Origin: Phoronis australis
Lineage: Eukaryota > Phoronida > Phoronidae
Direction of reading: 5' to 3'
Assembly: GCA_002633005.1 (NCBI GenBank)
Contig: NMRA01000169.1
Location: 651,595-715,594, forward strand
Length of the DNA: 64,000 nt
Numbering within the stretch: position 1 is the first letter of the stretch; each line of letters opens with the position of its first letter. Below the pieces are notes generated by a model, which saw only the letters and a program-made list of their open reading frames with translations, was not told the origin of the DNA and made no database searches. This document shows, piece by piece, positions 12,001-23,200 of this stretch. Both the position numbers and the translations under genes were made by a program.

Positions 12001-13129
12001 CAAGAATCTATTAAAAATCACCCGATAATTATTTGACACTAATGCCCCAAGCTCAAATTACTCAATATTTTAAAGTAAAAACAACTACAGCAAAAGTAAA
12101 AAAGTAGCAATTATTTGAGAAATNATACCAACTCAAAGCTGAAAAGATGAAATTTTTTTACTGACATCACTTCACAATAACTGCAGGTTTTTACAAGCCT
12201 GGGGGAACACTAATACGTGCTTAACTGGCTGCATGAAAACATAATTCCAGGACATCGGCAAACACTTCATGTGCCTTTTTATTGGTCTTAGACTGGAGAT
12301 ATTTTACCTTTTAAGCATATCCATATTTATCGTAAAAAACAGCATGAGAAGAGTGGAGGCAATAAGAGATTATGATATGCACAATGGAACACAAAAATGC
12401 CAATAAACCCCCGTAATTATAATAATTCTGCAGTACGATAACAACAGACATAATGAAAAGAAAAGTTCACTGATTTTATCTTTCAAATCCGTGCCTACAC
12501 CAAAGTGGCCCCTACAGCATCAGACATGACACGCAAATGCACGGACTCTTAAGGGGCCCAGGTGTAGGGACACACGCCAGAGTGGCCCCTACAGCATCAG
12601 ACACGACACACAAATGCACGGACTCTTGAGGGGCCCAGGTGTAGGGACCCACGCCAGAGTCAATATATATATATATATAGCCGAAATGGACGAATTCTAA
12701 TGACTCAACAGCAGCGCCATTATGTCATGATCACAGACGACTGTCTGTTATTGTTCTTTACTAAACAAGGCAGCACCCATCCCCCTGCTTTCATGTAACA
12801 CTGAGTGAGTAATTGATTGAGGCTGGTAATGCAGGCAAAGTTGAAAGACCTTCGTATGCAAAGTTGATACACATATTAACTTCAACTATAGGCACAACCT
12901 AAATCGCTTTTGCATTACAATGCAGCTTCTCATTCATTCCCTAGCATACATTCACATTTGTGCAATGCTCGACTGTCTGCCAGTGTTGGTCAGGATTTGA
13001 ACGTGGGTCAGTGTAGAGCTCTACTACTGAGCCACACTGTCTTCTCGTGAAGAACAACTCACCACTGAAAACTCCATCAGTAACAACCAGCAGTAACACA
13101 ACAATGGAAGGTAGCGTCTTGGAAAACAT
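5..13129 (-). CDS. Secreted collagen-like protein, 3' end outside window
   Basis: Spliced model, 5' to 3': 13063-13129, 10500-10744, 8020-8248, 5367-5518, 3751-3904, 882-1118, 5-83. All junctions keep frame. Residues 1-22 form a signal peptide (a hydrophobic VVLLLVV core), so the product is secreted. About 155 residues of an unrecognised, beta-rich-looking domain follow, then a Thr/Pro-rich linker and about 50 uninterrupted Gly-X-Y triplets with many GPKG and GDKG units, which should form a collagen triple helix. The last visible exon starts a non-collagen C-terminal part with one Cys. The length is far below that of fibrillar collagens, so this resembles a short-chain or C1q/collectin-type architecture. 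The C-terminal domain that would decide this is outside the window. The model uses one copy each of two exons that the assembly shows twice. Confidence 0.82.
84..881. other. Intron with 17-bp minisatellite
   Basis: No exon was recognised between the collagen exons ending at 83 and 882. The stretch holds the minisatellite at 540-698. Small ORFs near 129-495 have no supporting features. Confidence 0.5.
540..698. repeat. Minisatellite, unit about 17 bp
   Basis: About nine degenerate copies of ACACAAGGGGTCTAGGG in tandem, inside an intron of the collagen-like gene. Confidence 0.85.
882..1118 (-). CDS. Collagen-like gene, Gly-X-Y exon
   Basis: The exon encodes about 25 perfect Gly-X-Y triplets, from [10 protein letters not shown] to GERGPAYK, and then leaves the collagen repeat. 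The acceptor is CACAG and the donor GTGAGT. It enters and leaves in phase 1, so the triplet register carries over from the exon at 3751-3904. Confidence 0.85.
1980..2133 (-). CDS. Duplicate copy of Gly-X-Y exon (probable assembly duplicate)
   Basis: This is nearly identical to 3751-3904, with one Ala/Thr difference seen. Both copies enter in phase 0 and leave in phase 1. Splicing them in series would therefore shift the frame and give Gly-Pro-stop at once. I read it as the other allele or contig end, not a second exon. Confidence 0.6.
2590..2965. repeat. Diverged interspersed repeat, copy 1 (repeated at about 4348-4735)
   Basis: Its order of motifs (ATGAAACTTTCA, then ACATTTCAAAC, CCTGAATCAGAACTG, TGAGTTCATCAAATCTC) is shared, with many substitutions, with 17530-17985. 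It lies in an intron and its class is unknown. Confidence 0.6.
3550..5311. repeat. Right copy of 1.8-kb duplicated block
   Basis: It begins immediately after the N with the sequence found at 1764. It ends where the left copy was cut, then continues into unique sequence. See 1764-3548. Confidence 0.9.
3751..3904 (-). CDS. Collagen-like gene, Gly-X-Y exon
   Basis: Seventeen Gly-X-Y triplets starting [10 protein letters not shown] and ending GPPGVKG. The acceptor is TGTAG and the donor GTAAGC. It enters in phase 0 from exon 5367-5518 and leaves in phase 1 into exon 882-1118. Confidence 0.85.
5367..5518 (-). CDS. Collagen-like gene, Thr-rich linker and start of triple helix
   Basis: The exon encodes [19 protein letters not shown], a probable O-glycosylated stalk, then [11 protein letters not shown] as the first triplets. 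Two acceptors are possible, 8 bp apart. Only the upstream one (TATAG, exon starting at 5518) fits the phase-1 end of exon 8020-8248, so I chose it. The donor is GTAAGA. Confidence 0.8.
5519..8019. other. Intron with 32-bp minisatellite
   Basis: Apart from the tandem repeat at 6193-6395 I see no exon. Short ORFs on both strands here lack splice-consistent or family-like sequence. Confidence 0.5.
6193..6395. repeat. Minisatellite, 32-bp unit, about 6 copies
   Basis: The unit begins AGCCCCAGTATACCACAGTA and continues CAAGACCAGACT, repeating with few changes. The open frame at 6287-6493 is a by-product of the repeat. Confidence 0.9.
8020..8248 (-). CDS. Collagen-like gene, second exon of N-terminal domain
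   Basis: Reading frame [16 protein letters not shown] to [10 protein letters not shown]. The acceptor is TTGCAG and the donor GTAAGT. It enters in phase 0 and leaves in phase 1. With exon 10500-10744 it makes one extracellular domain with an IQIWR strand followed by a hydrophobic-GD-hydrophobic strand. The family was not recognised. Confidence 0.8.
8817..9157. mobile_element. MITE family A, copy 1
   Basis: The ends are imperfect inverted repeats: ACAGTCTTACCCCAGACCA on the left and the inverse, with GGGGTAGGTCTGTGTGTGGAC, compressed on the right. The interior is shared with 46352-46757, including AACTCCACCTTATTGAGGT and the TGCAAACCTGG region. It is a non-autonomous DNA element in a collagen-gene intron. 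Confidence 0.6.
10500..10744 (-). CDS. Collagen-like gene, first exon of N-terminal domain
   Basis: Reading frame [13 protein letters not shown] to [10 protein letters not shown]. The acceptor is TTTTCAG and the donor GTAAGT. It takes the phase-1 G of the signal-peptide exon and leaves in phase 0. It lies right after the likely signal-peptidase site. Confidence 0.82.
11121..11352. repeat. 77-bp VNTR, three copies
   Basis: Units start at 11121, 11198 and 11275 with GTGGCCCCTACAGCATCAGA. Each ends GGGGCCCAGGTGTAGGGA, which partly mirrors the start. It is intronic. Confidence 0.9.
11622..11664 (-). repeat. tRNA-derived SINE fragment
   Basis: On the minus strand, TAGCTCAGTAGTTTGAGC resembles a pol III A box and GGTTCAAATCC is a perfect B box. 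The spacing is about 12 nt too short for a real tRNA, so this is a SINE head or decayed tRNA. Confidence 0.5.
11693..11759 (-). CDS. Duplicate copy of signal-peptide exon (probable assembly duplicate)
   Basis: Same length and nearly same sequence as 13063-13129, inside the left member of the duplicated block split by the N at 12124. It can splice to 10500-10744 equally well. It is either the same exon seen twice or an alternative first exon after a true duplication. Confidence 0.6.
12505..12658. repeat. 77-bp VNTR, two copies
   Basis: The same 77-bp unit as 11121-11352, starting at 12505 and 12582, in the other member of the duplicated block. The copy number differs (2 against 3). Confidence 0.9.
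12993..13034 (-). repeat. tRNA-derived SINE fragment, duplicate copy
   Basis: The equivalent of 11622-11664 in the other duplicated block, with the A-box region GTGGCTCAGTAGTAGAGC closer to a tRNA. It lies about 30 bp downstream of the signal-peptide exon's donor. Confidence 0.5.
13063..13129 (-). CDS. Collagen-like gene, signal-peptide exon
   Basis: ATG at 13129 opens [19 protein letters not shown], a classic short signal peptide, and the exon ends in phase 1 at a GTGAGT donor. The phase fits exon 10500-10744. The open frame beyond the donor is intron carrying a SINE-like sequence. Confidence 0.8.
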
Positions 13130-13749
13130 CTAAAAATATAGAAATTGGTGATAAAATAAATTGATAATAATTAGAAGTATTATACTCCAAAACAACGTAT
13201 CGCTACTAAACCCATTGGACAAAAACTCCAAGTCCCGCACATTATAGAGAATGAAAAATTCCACCACAAAATATGGTTATTATAGTTGACAAAGAATTTT
13301 AGTAGGTTATGTCTTCATCTTGCTTTCAGACTGAATCAGGGCAGAATTTTTGCATACACAAAATATCAATGTGCAACAGCTTCACAAGAATCTATTAAAA
13401 ATCATCCGACAATTATTTGACACTAATGCCCCAAGCTCAAATTACTCAATATTTTAAAGTAAAAACAACTACAGCAAAAGTAAAAAAGTAGCAATTATTT
13501 GAGAAATAATCCCTCATACCCGGCGACTTCAATGGAATTCCATACTTCGCTGGCGCACTAAAAATTAACCAACCTTTATACAATTTCAAATCCTATAAAA
13601 TGCACTTAATGTTTGAGTGGTTTGTAAATCAAGGCACATGATACTAAAAGCCAACAACTGACATATCACATCCCTGGTACACTCAAACAGGAGGGTTTGG
13701 CAGTGGCATGCCGCCAACTCAGGTAAGTGGTTTGTTAATGTTGGATTGT

Positions 13750-14135
13750 TCTAAAACCCTTGACCCCCACAACCCACAACCTCCCGGACCCTCAAACCCT
13801 TCTACCCATGGCCCACAACCCCCTTGAGCCAGTGTACACAAGCTCGACTCGATCTGAACATAGAACAAAGCGCTGACTTGCAGGACCAATGAGTCGGGCA
13901 AGACGGGCAGTGAGCTCAACTGGCTTTTCCATGCTTTTGTTTTAATCAAGAGCCAAAAACAGAAAAAACAATGCGACCAAATTAAATCAAAGATGTACCA
14001 AGCAAAGTTTTTAAATGTCGTTCCTGGCAAAGTGTTATCGTCTCATCTGTTCTTCAGTGAATGGCAGATTCAAGCTTTTTTAGGAGTGCGAGGAACTGAT
14101 GAATTGGTAAATACAGTTTAAAAAACACATGTAAA
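13750..14135. repeat. Interspersed repeat R1, copy 1
   Basis: Shares an ordered series of blocks with 52343-52695: CAAGCTCGACTCGATCTGAA, GCGCTGACTTGCAGGACCA, AAATGTCGTTCC and CTGTTCTTCAGTG. It starts with CCCACAACCC-type simple repeats. No coding capacity was seen. Confidence 0.75.
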
Positions 14136-14741
14136 TACCAGGTTGATTGTGTATAGATTTTGTTCACAGCCTGATAATTTCTGCTTCTGACACACAGGTG
14201 TAACATCACTATAAAGCTAGCGTAGTTTGAGCTGTAAAAACGCTTATAAACTGTTTAACATGCTAAACACACCCAATTACTAAAACTTTCCCATCTCAAC
14301 TGTTGCTGTATTCACAAACATTTCAACTAACTGGAAGTGACACAGATGGTCAACTGGAGTGAACAGTAGATCAATAAATTAATCACAGATAATTATATTC
14401 GATACAGCATATTTTTCAGGACAATGACCCTTCAGTCAAATCTAACCTGATGTTTTTCACCCAAATAAGTTATTCGTTGAACTTTCTTGAAAATGGTAGT
14501 CGTAATCATCAGACAGCGACTGCAATTTAATTTTTTGTTTGTTTAAATATTTCACAAGTAAACCGTAACCAAGGTTTCGCAGTATTTCACGAAGACGTAT
14601 GCAGTATTTTATGGATGAATAACACAAGCCTAAATGCAAGAAATCTGCAATAGCAGGTAAACACACAATGCCGACAGAAAACCGCAGTGACCACAACTTG
14701 ACATTATGTTACTGTGAACACACACTGGCTAAAGGGCAATT

Positions 14742-14890
14742 GCTTATTAGCCGATTGGTTAGCATATATTGTATGCTTGCCTGTTTTATCGGGGTTGCCC
14801 GTTTGATTCCCGGGTCAGCCGCGGCACATGTTCTAAATCAAAAGTTAACTTCCTTGACAGAACATGGGTTTACAGTCACCTTAACATGGG
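14742..14890 (+). repeat. tRNA-derived SINE
   Basis: A-box-like TTAGCCGATTGGTT near 14747 and B-box-like GTTTGATTCCC at 14801 are about 54 nt apart and followed by a CCCG/CGGG T-stem. The rest does not fold as a tRNA. A short direct repeat (ACATGGGTTTACAG) follows, as in SINE tails. Confidence 0.5.
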
Positions 14891-17529
14891 TTTACAGCCA
14901 CCTTACCAAACAGCCAAGAGATCTCCAAATTCCACCTCGTAAAAATATACCAATCAATTTATGTCCACACCATAATGTTCTTGTCATTCCAATTTCAGTG
15001 TAGGGAAATCACTTTCAAATCATTCTAACCCAAGCACTGGTTCTCTTAAAGATTCAACTCACCTTGCAGATGTCCTGGTATATCTGGCAGTGAATCTCCA
15101 CCCAAACTGAAGGGCAGGAATGTGCTACCAAGATTGGTTACATAATCACCTTCTCATTGTTGTACTCTCACTCTGCACATGAATAGAGTGTTTTCATAGG
15201 ACAATTCAAACATTCCAAAAATTTGAACAGTAATCCTGAGTTTTAATGCCAGGGGGCAAATTATTCTATTGGATGGAGGTCCATTGCAAAGGAATGAAAA
15301 GCCATGATAGTATTTATATACATGGGTGTGACTTTGGTCTCCATGAGACATATGAGTGATCTGAGATTATAAATTATTCATTAGAAACGATTTACTGAAA
15401 GACTGGAACCTAGCTAGTAGAGATATTTGATTTGTTCAATAAGTAATTGTCACATAAAGGACAAGCATTCAGAAATGTCCTGAATGTCCTGCTGTAAAGG
15501 TATTTTAATGCCCATGTCAAGGTGTTTCACAACATTAGGATCCTACTGTTGCCAGAAGAGGGTGCTGTTTCATTGCTGCTATGGAAGGTGTGTGATTTCA
15601 TACAAAGGACGCAGTTTGGCAGACAACTGCACTCCTTGGAAATTGGCCTTCAAATATGAGGTAAATGTTCAGCTTTACGGAATATTCCAGTCATCGAGGA
15701 TTCAGAAATACTTCTACGGACGTTGAAAATGGCCCGTCTCAAAAGGGACTTACTTTAGAAATTTAAGCAGAGGGTAATGTCTCAGGAACAACTAAAAACA
15801 TTTCAAAAGAACTTGACTGACAGGACTCTGCCAAGCAACTGTGTCCACTTCCTGAAGTGCCGGGTGCATACAAAACTATTTTATTGGCGTACTTGAGAAA
15901 AGTACCAAGCCACGAAACCCCTGCTGAATTGATGGCAAAAGATTACTTTGCTGAAATTCAACCTCACTAATATAACTGGCAAACATCAGCACACAATACT
16001 TTCGACTTGCTTGAATAAAATTGCACAATCACAACTTTATCAAATTGCCAGTCAAAACAAATGAAAAAGACCCCCCCAAAAAAAATTATGAGGTCACTCA
16101 TTTCCATAAAGGACAAAAATGTATTATCGTGATATTTTCCCACAGCTTTCTTTCGTTTCTGCTTACACTCTGTGAATGCAAGCATTAGTCACATAGCTAT
16201 GGGCCAGGATTCACCCAGGTTAACATGACTGGTAATAACAAGCCCACACCCATTATGCAACCAACTCCACTAGGTGTCATTGTATTCCTTACAATGGAGT
16301 CTGGGAACTTCTTATGACACAACTTTCCCACAGAACTAACAGTTACACTGCCCTTGGCAAACACAGGGTGAAGAAACAACTCAAGTGCTGCACTCAGAAA
16401 ATACTTTGGTCCATATTGCATGCGAGTGAGAAACAGCTAGACTAGGATGGGTGTATACATTGTACAGATGTCTTACCAGTATTCACAGAGGCCAGGTAGA
16501 TTTAGAAGGTTGGTTACCCATGGGAAGGGCTGGTAGGAACATGCTGCCAACTTGAATGGACATCTTGCCTTTAGGTATAGTATTAGGTAGGACTGGTTCT
16601 CTTTTCACATTGGATTTTTTCTTTGCTTTGTGGTCCATTGCCTCAATGAGAAACTGGGGATGTATCCAGGTAGTCTCAGGCGGGTAAATGAAAACTCCCA
16701 TCCAGGTGGTGGGATTTCTATTTTCCTATTATGAACTAATCTTGTGAACCTTTAACTCTTTTTACACGATAGCACCCCAGTCGGTGCATATATTAGCTTG
16801 GATCCTGGATATGTGACATCATCTCCTACTCATTATGTGTCACATTTAGATCTCAGCCAGTTTTTCTCCACTGCCGGAGCCATTTGTCTCGAAATGTAGT
16901 GTCTCCAATTTCCAGTCAAAGGATTAGGAGGCACACCCTGAGTATTTACAAGTCTGGACACTGAACTGTTTGTGTGCCCTTAAAAATATGATGCAACAGT
17001 CAGACACAGACATCATGTTACAATCACTGAAAAGGCAAACTTGCAGTAATTTGCCAAGATTCATCAGTTAATACCCAGGTAAGAAGACTGTGTGGTATCT
17101 ATTGGCTCAACACCCCATCACATTGAGCTTTGTTCACACCAAGTAGACCCCGATGCTGAAAATGAGATTATCATCATTGGTTCTACTTATTGAGAAGCCC
17201 CAAAACAATTTTGGCATAAGTTATGGAAAACTTCACCCATAAATGCAAAAGCCCAGAATTCCAGGAAGTCACTAGACACTCAAATGCCTCAAACACAGTA
17301 TAGAGATTTATCCTGTCGCCCAACTATTGGGGGCCATAGTTCACCATACCTCTTCGATTCCTACACCCCCACTTAATGTGAAACTTGAAATTTGTTACAT
17401 GGTCCACATATAAGAAATGTACACCCGTGTACATGGGGTGCACATCATAAATAACATACTTCACCACCAAATGCACCAAAAAAAACTACTTAATCTATTA
17501 ATACGAATAGGATGACTCCCTCAACATTA

Positions 17530-17985
17530 GCGCCATCTATTGAACATTGAGACAACCACCAATTCTTCCACTGCTTAGTTCCCTAGTTTTTTAGAACTGC
17601 ATTTCCCAGTTCCAAGTAAAATTTCTGGGTACGTAAAACACAAGGAGCAAATCACTAAAATGCTCTAAACTTATTTGTAGGTGGGCTATAATGAAACTTT
17701 CAGGTTAAGATACAAACGCATTGTTTTATGATCTTTTGAAAAACAAGACATGTCGGGGCAGATATTCGGCAGGTAGATTATTTAAAATTTCAGGTGAAAA
17801 AACACCAAGGTTTCGATTGAAATTCCTTCCCCTTCAAATCACCAACAAGCGCATCATCTCACATTTTAACATCGGACCCTGAACCAGAATTGTTTTCAAT
17901 TTGACTCCATTAAACCTCGACAATAGACAGTTTAGATCACTGCATCAATTGCAATTTGACAGAAATCCCTTCAAAAATGAAGAAA
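17530..17985. repeat. Diverged interspersed repeat, copy 2
   Basis: Shares motif order with 2590-2965 (ATGAAACTTTCAGG, TTTCGATTGAAA, CCCTGAACCAGAATTG, ATTAAACCTCGACAAT), at low identity. Confidence 0.5.
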
Positions 17986-20059
17986 TTTTTTTAAAAACCT
18001 GAACAATGCTCGGTATTTGGTAAATGCTGTTAATCAGAATTAACTAGAACAGTGAGGGTTATTTTTCATTTTTGGTTCAAATTTGTATTTTTTTACCATT
18101 TCAAATTATTATAAGTAGGTACTATGAAAATTGGACAAGAAATCACTATTCTTGCTTGATATAAGTTTCAGTCTGATTTCTTTGCACGTTACAAATACTG
18201 AGCAGACGTGATTTAAAAAGTCGACAAATCCAATGACACCGCCTAGCAACCGCCTAGCAACCAATGCAGACCTTTTCAGATGAGGTATAAAAATGGTCAT
18301 GTTTCAAATTCTCTTTCATTACTACATTAGGTATACAATTCTAGCTCTTGATATTAACATGGGTCGCATATTTTTCATTTTGACCACTTGACCACGCACA
18401 AATATTATCCCAGACTTGAGATTCCCAACTACACCCCTAGCCTAAAAAAGACGAGTGCCTCCCGGAACTACAGATTATTCATTAAATCCTGTTTCAGTGC
18501 AAGTTCACAGTTGAACAATGTACAGAGTTACTTAGATGGGGAAACGTTGACCGTTAAAAGGATGTTAACAAAGAAACAAACTTGATCTTACATTTACAGT
18601 CAATAACTATTTATAAAGCACTACCATGATTACCCAAAAGCCCAATAAAATTAACCATTTTCCAACAAAATCATCACATTTTCAAGAAAATTTACCCCCA
18701 ATTATCTTCAAATTTCCTGCCACTTTTCTCAATTTTGTTTTGTCAAGTTTTTGTATTTCCCACTGAAACTTTTTGTTTTTGACAAAATGACCTTCAATTT
18801 TCTCCACAATTTCCATCATAACCAAGATGAACGGCTTTAAAAGATTTTATTCTTTTTAAAGTAAAGTAGGATCTGACCTTTTCAAAAATGTACGAGTGCA
18901 TTAAAATGATAACGCGCGTTGAATGAAAGGCGTGTTCTCGGCTGTCCTCAATGCAAAATTTTGCAAAATAAACGTAAGAAGTAGATAAAAAACCTTCAAT
19001 ATTGAAAATGCCACAATTACAAAATACATTGTAATGTAGTAAACATTCCGCTGGAGACATAAATTAAAGTACAAACTTAGCATGACATTGCCGTATAGGA
19101 AACCTATGACAAACAAAAATGAATAAAATGATAACAAATATCAAGTTTATCGATGACAGATGGGGAGTACCTACATTGACATGTGAACTTTGTAGTACTA
19201 ACGGACTCAGTTCATATCTGTAGACAAATTCATGTGTCTGATATGATCTTACATTTGATGATTGGATGAAGAGTTTGAATTTCTGCTTCAGAGACCCCTT
19301 TTATCAAAGGTTGTCAGTCCCAGTTATAGTTGAGATGGTAGCAGACACATCAATTCAAATGCGACGCCGCATTTTTGTTTTCATAGTGAAATGTTGCAAT
19401 ACAGATGCCAGAGTATTACCACAAAATGACACAGAATTCCTTGTCATGACGAAGACGAATTTGTCATGACGCAATAGTCTTCAATCACGATTGAGAATGC
19501 ACAGTAATTAACAGGAAAGTCAATTAAGAACCGGCAAAATAATTAGAACTTTGTCGCCATAGGAGTTATTACCAGTCATTTTTCTTGTAAACAGAATTAA
19601 CCACCATGCTGAGAGTATTTTGTCCGGTTACTTTTGGCTTGTCCTGCACACATGACCAACACCAGAATCTTCAGGGAACATTGGTTCGAACAAAACACAT
19701 TCCCTAGTTCTGATCCGTCTCATTTTCTTTAAAGACTTCCACATCAACAAAGATAAAGTGCTGTCAATCAAGTGCTATGATTGGCTTACTGCTTGCACTG
19801 CCCTTTCGACCTCCTCATAAGTTTCAGTACAGGTACATCTTGACCTCTGACCTCATACAGACACAGTCCCACCACAGCTTGTTATGGGGAATCCACACGT
19901 GTGTCATCATGATAAGTGAAGAAACAAAGCTAATCATGAATGGTCACTGACCACACTGTGGCGCCACCGACTCTCTTATTCAATCAGTGGGATCGACAGT
20001 AGGATAGCCTGTGAGCTACTGTTGCATTCGAAGAAACATGGAAAGATGATGATGACTGA

Positions 20060-20207
20060 TCACTGTGCTGGCACTGAGTCCTGTCTCTTCTTATAGTCTG
20101 CAATTGTTTGGTGGATAGTGTCCCTGGAGAATTTACATTTTGATGAGCCACATTCACACGTGAAGAACTTCCACTTGATGACCCAGAATTTCTCTCCATA
20201 ATCAAAC
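20060..20207 (-). CDS. EHMT: EHMT exon 25, SET end and post-SET
   Basis: [20 protein letters not shown] then SSKCKFS, with the catalytic Tyr and the CxCx4C post-SET zinc motif, then a short tail ending PAQ and TGA. Phase 2 joins exon 24 to give LGFDYGE. Confidence 0.95.
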
Positions 20208-23200
20208 CTAGGATCAAAAATGGCACAGGCGATTAATGAAATCTTTCAGGGACAAGCTGCGCAAACCATGTCTCTTGCCCTTAGTTGACAACCAACAGTC
20301 TGATGCAGAATAAATTAATTATTTGAATTTCAGATCCTCTGAGTTTTCGTGTTTTTGACTTTTGCCTGCATATTACAAGAGGTTCTGACTGAGGGAGAAA
20401 ACAATGTTTTAGTTCATATCTCATTACTGAACGAAATAATAAGGAAACAGGCATTTTGTCATTTGAATAACTTATCTACCTACAGAGATGACAACAAGTA
20501 CCCTACAGCATGAAAAAATCCTTGCGTGCCATTGGAAATATGTGCCCGGTTGCATGAAACAGTCCCCCGAGTTCCCTAAATCTACTGCGTATTTTTTGGA
20601 CTAGTGAAAACATCGATTGCCCTTTCTTGAATTGTTTTAGTTTCATTACTAAGTCAACCTTTGACTTTAATACAAGTTGAGAGTGAATTCTCCGTTGAAT
20701 TGTCAATATTATCAAAAATATTTAGGGATCTTTCCATGCAACACCCCCAATTTAAGGACTGAGTCCCTATTCATTTTCAATGAACTCTGGGCTCAGTTTG
20801 TAGTTCAATTATTAGAAAATGTCATTAATCACAGAGGAGCTCATAATAAGGATGAAAAATATTGCATCTGTGAGTCCATTAAGACATAAATACCCAAAAA
20901 GACTTAGGGACCTTAGTTGAGTTCCTATTTGGGACCGTTTCATGCAACCGGGCACTGAAGCCCTGTAATCAAGGTATCATGGAGCCATGTCCCAGGTTCA
21001 CTCCAACCAGCCTCACCCAAGCTCTTCTCCTGCCTTGACGTCCCGGGAAGCAAACAGGCAGATGCGAGGGAATCTCAAATCCTGGTGGTCGACGTAGACT
21101 TTCACTGGCACAAGATTTGGCTCACATAGGTGGTTGATGAACCGGCTGACGTTTCCGTAAGAACGCGCATCAATGCAGAACGTCTCGCCATCCTGAAAAT
21201 ACCAACATTGTTTAATTTGTTCTGCTTGTATAGTCAATATCAACACAATGTCATGATAGAAAATTCTTATTAGAGACATTGAAAACGAACTGGCACGTTA
21301 TATAATACATTGACAAGCCTTAAAGTGGGACTTGAAGGCTAATTCCTTATCTCTTGCATTGCTTGGCCAAAGTAGTCAGAAACACAAACACAGCATATGA
21401 TGTGGACATGAAGTGTACGTTTGATGTTTTTAAGGTTGAGTAGTGTGACGAAAATGATCTGCCGCAAATCACTGAATCGTGTCCGGTAAGTATCGTGACC
21501 TGGTGCAGGAGAATAACACTGCATGATATAGGTTATGTGAGCCAGCGTGGTACGTCATTAGTGCAAAGGTCATCTATTTGCAGATTTGTTTTTGTTTTCA
21601 CTATAAGAAGTTGTCAGTGACCACAACTGCACTGTTAAGCATAGATTATGTCAAAATAGCATTGTTTAGTTCCTGCTATACATTAGCATAGTCAGGAGCA
21701 TGCAAATACATCTTTAAAGTAAAGACAAAGGTTAAACATCATGCCTCCACAGACCAACACGTAGCTCACCAACAACGCGTTCTATAAACAGACAGCCTAG
21801 TAGATTCGCATCACATGACTTGGACAACAGTTTCGATCAGTCAATGTGTATCCATGACAACAGCACTATTCGTCACTACAGAGTGGAATGGTCTCCAACT
21901 TGGTCTCCGTAACTATCTAACTTCATTAGCTCGTTGGATATTAGTACACTGAGGCTATGATAAAAATGGGTACTAGTTGGCAAGATGCCTTTTGATCCTA
22001 GTTCAAATTTTATGTGCTTATAATTATGTTAATAAAGAATAGAAAAGTCCTGGTTTATTACTCTAAAACCACAAAACTCTCAAAATCAAGTCACCTCACC
22101 ATTAAGATAACCAGTTGATTGCCTGCACCTCACTAGGACTTTTCATAAACGTTGTCTGAATTTTAACACAATTTTAATAAACGATGTAAAACAACCATTG
22201 ATATTCATTTTGTGACACATCACAACAATGAAAACCTAAAAATTGCAATCATAAAAAGATCTAAGACCGAGAGAAATGTTAAGCTTAATATGTAGGGTCT
22301 TATCAACAAGAAACATAAATTTTAACTCAGTAAAAGAATATATTTTCTGAAAGTACAAAGGCCACAGAATTTCATTTTTGACTTTGCAACAAATTATCAT
22401 TAACTGGGTCACATGACCATGTCTTTTTATTATAATTTAGTTTTATCAATTTAAAAAAATTATCATGAAAATCACAAATTAAAGTAGTATCTTTTGATAG
22501 CTCCTCACGCAGAAGTGGAACATTGTTAAAACAAATCTTAAGAGTGTTTTTGAGAATAGAGCGTTGTAAGTTTCACATGAATCCAGTCCACTCAGCCATT
22601 TTAGAGCATTATAAGTTTCACCTGAATCCAGTCCATTCAGCCATTTTAGAGCATTATAAGTTTCACATGAATCCAGTCCATTCAGCCATTTTAGAGCATT
22701 ATAAGTTTCACATGAATCCAGTCCATTCAGCCATTTCTGAGACATGATGTTCCACAGTTTGCCAAATTTGGCCAATTTTACAGGACCCTACATAACCTTA
22801 ACAGCAACTTAAAGAAAGATTTCTAAGAACCCCACAAGAAACTAATAAATTTTCTCGACACTTCATGACTATTGGTTAGTTGAGGAAGACACGAGTTAAA
22901 CACGTCTTACTCTGTTGTCCAGGTCAAAGAGATACGAGTCATCCTCACGTCTGTCAGCTTCTTGATCAGATATCAGCTCACCTATGTACCTGCAATGACA
23001 AGAAAGGGAAACAAGATTTCCACGGTGAAAGATCCCTGACGGTCACGCATGACCTGTTTAGTAGACAATATGGCAGACAAGTACATTTTATTTTGTGAAA
23101 TTTCAGAATAAAAATAGATATTTATCATTAGCTTGAATTGTTCAGTCTAACTGTTATCATCAGTCCAAACTTACTCGCAGACAAACGCGCCTTTGGGGAT

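Larger units (their letters stand above)
10733..12123. repeat. Left copy of 1.4-kb duplicated block
   Basis: It matches 12125-13507 closely and ends on the N at 12124. It has three 77-bp VNTR units where the right copy has two, and lacks an approximately 60-bp insertion seen near 12741-12800. Confidence 0.9.
12125..13507. repeat. Right copy of 1.4-kb duplicated block
   Basis: It starts after the N with the sequence found at 10733 and continues beyond 13507 into unique sequence. It carries the second copy of the signal-peptide exon. Confidence 0.9.
13130..20059. other. Intergenic region between collagen-like gene and EHMT
   Basis: It separates the collagen-like gene's start from the EHMT stop; both genes are on the minus strand. 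The collagen promoter should lie at its left side and the EHMT 3' UTR at its right. It contains repeats at 13750-14135, 14742-14890 and 17530-17985. I found no convincing exon. ORFs of 60-110 codons here look random. Confidence 0.5.

Noticed and set aside
14742-14822. Possible tRNA gene
   Set aside because: A- and B-box-like words are present but acceptor and anticodon stems do not form; better as a SINE head.
16197-16701. Two minus-strand ORFs of about 70 codons
   Set aside because: No start context, splice or domain evidence; length expected by chance.
18238-18290. TATAAAA with CCAAT and CCTAGCAACC words, like a core promoter
   Set aside because: No gene with coding support follows within several kilobases, and such words are common in AT-rich DNA.
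22479-22775. Open frames on both strands with repeated MNPVHSAI / WLNGLDSC units
   Set aside because: They come from a 45-bp minisatellite whose unit length is a multiple of three, inside an EHMT intron.
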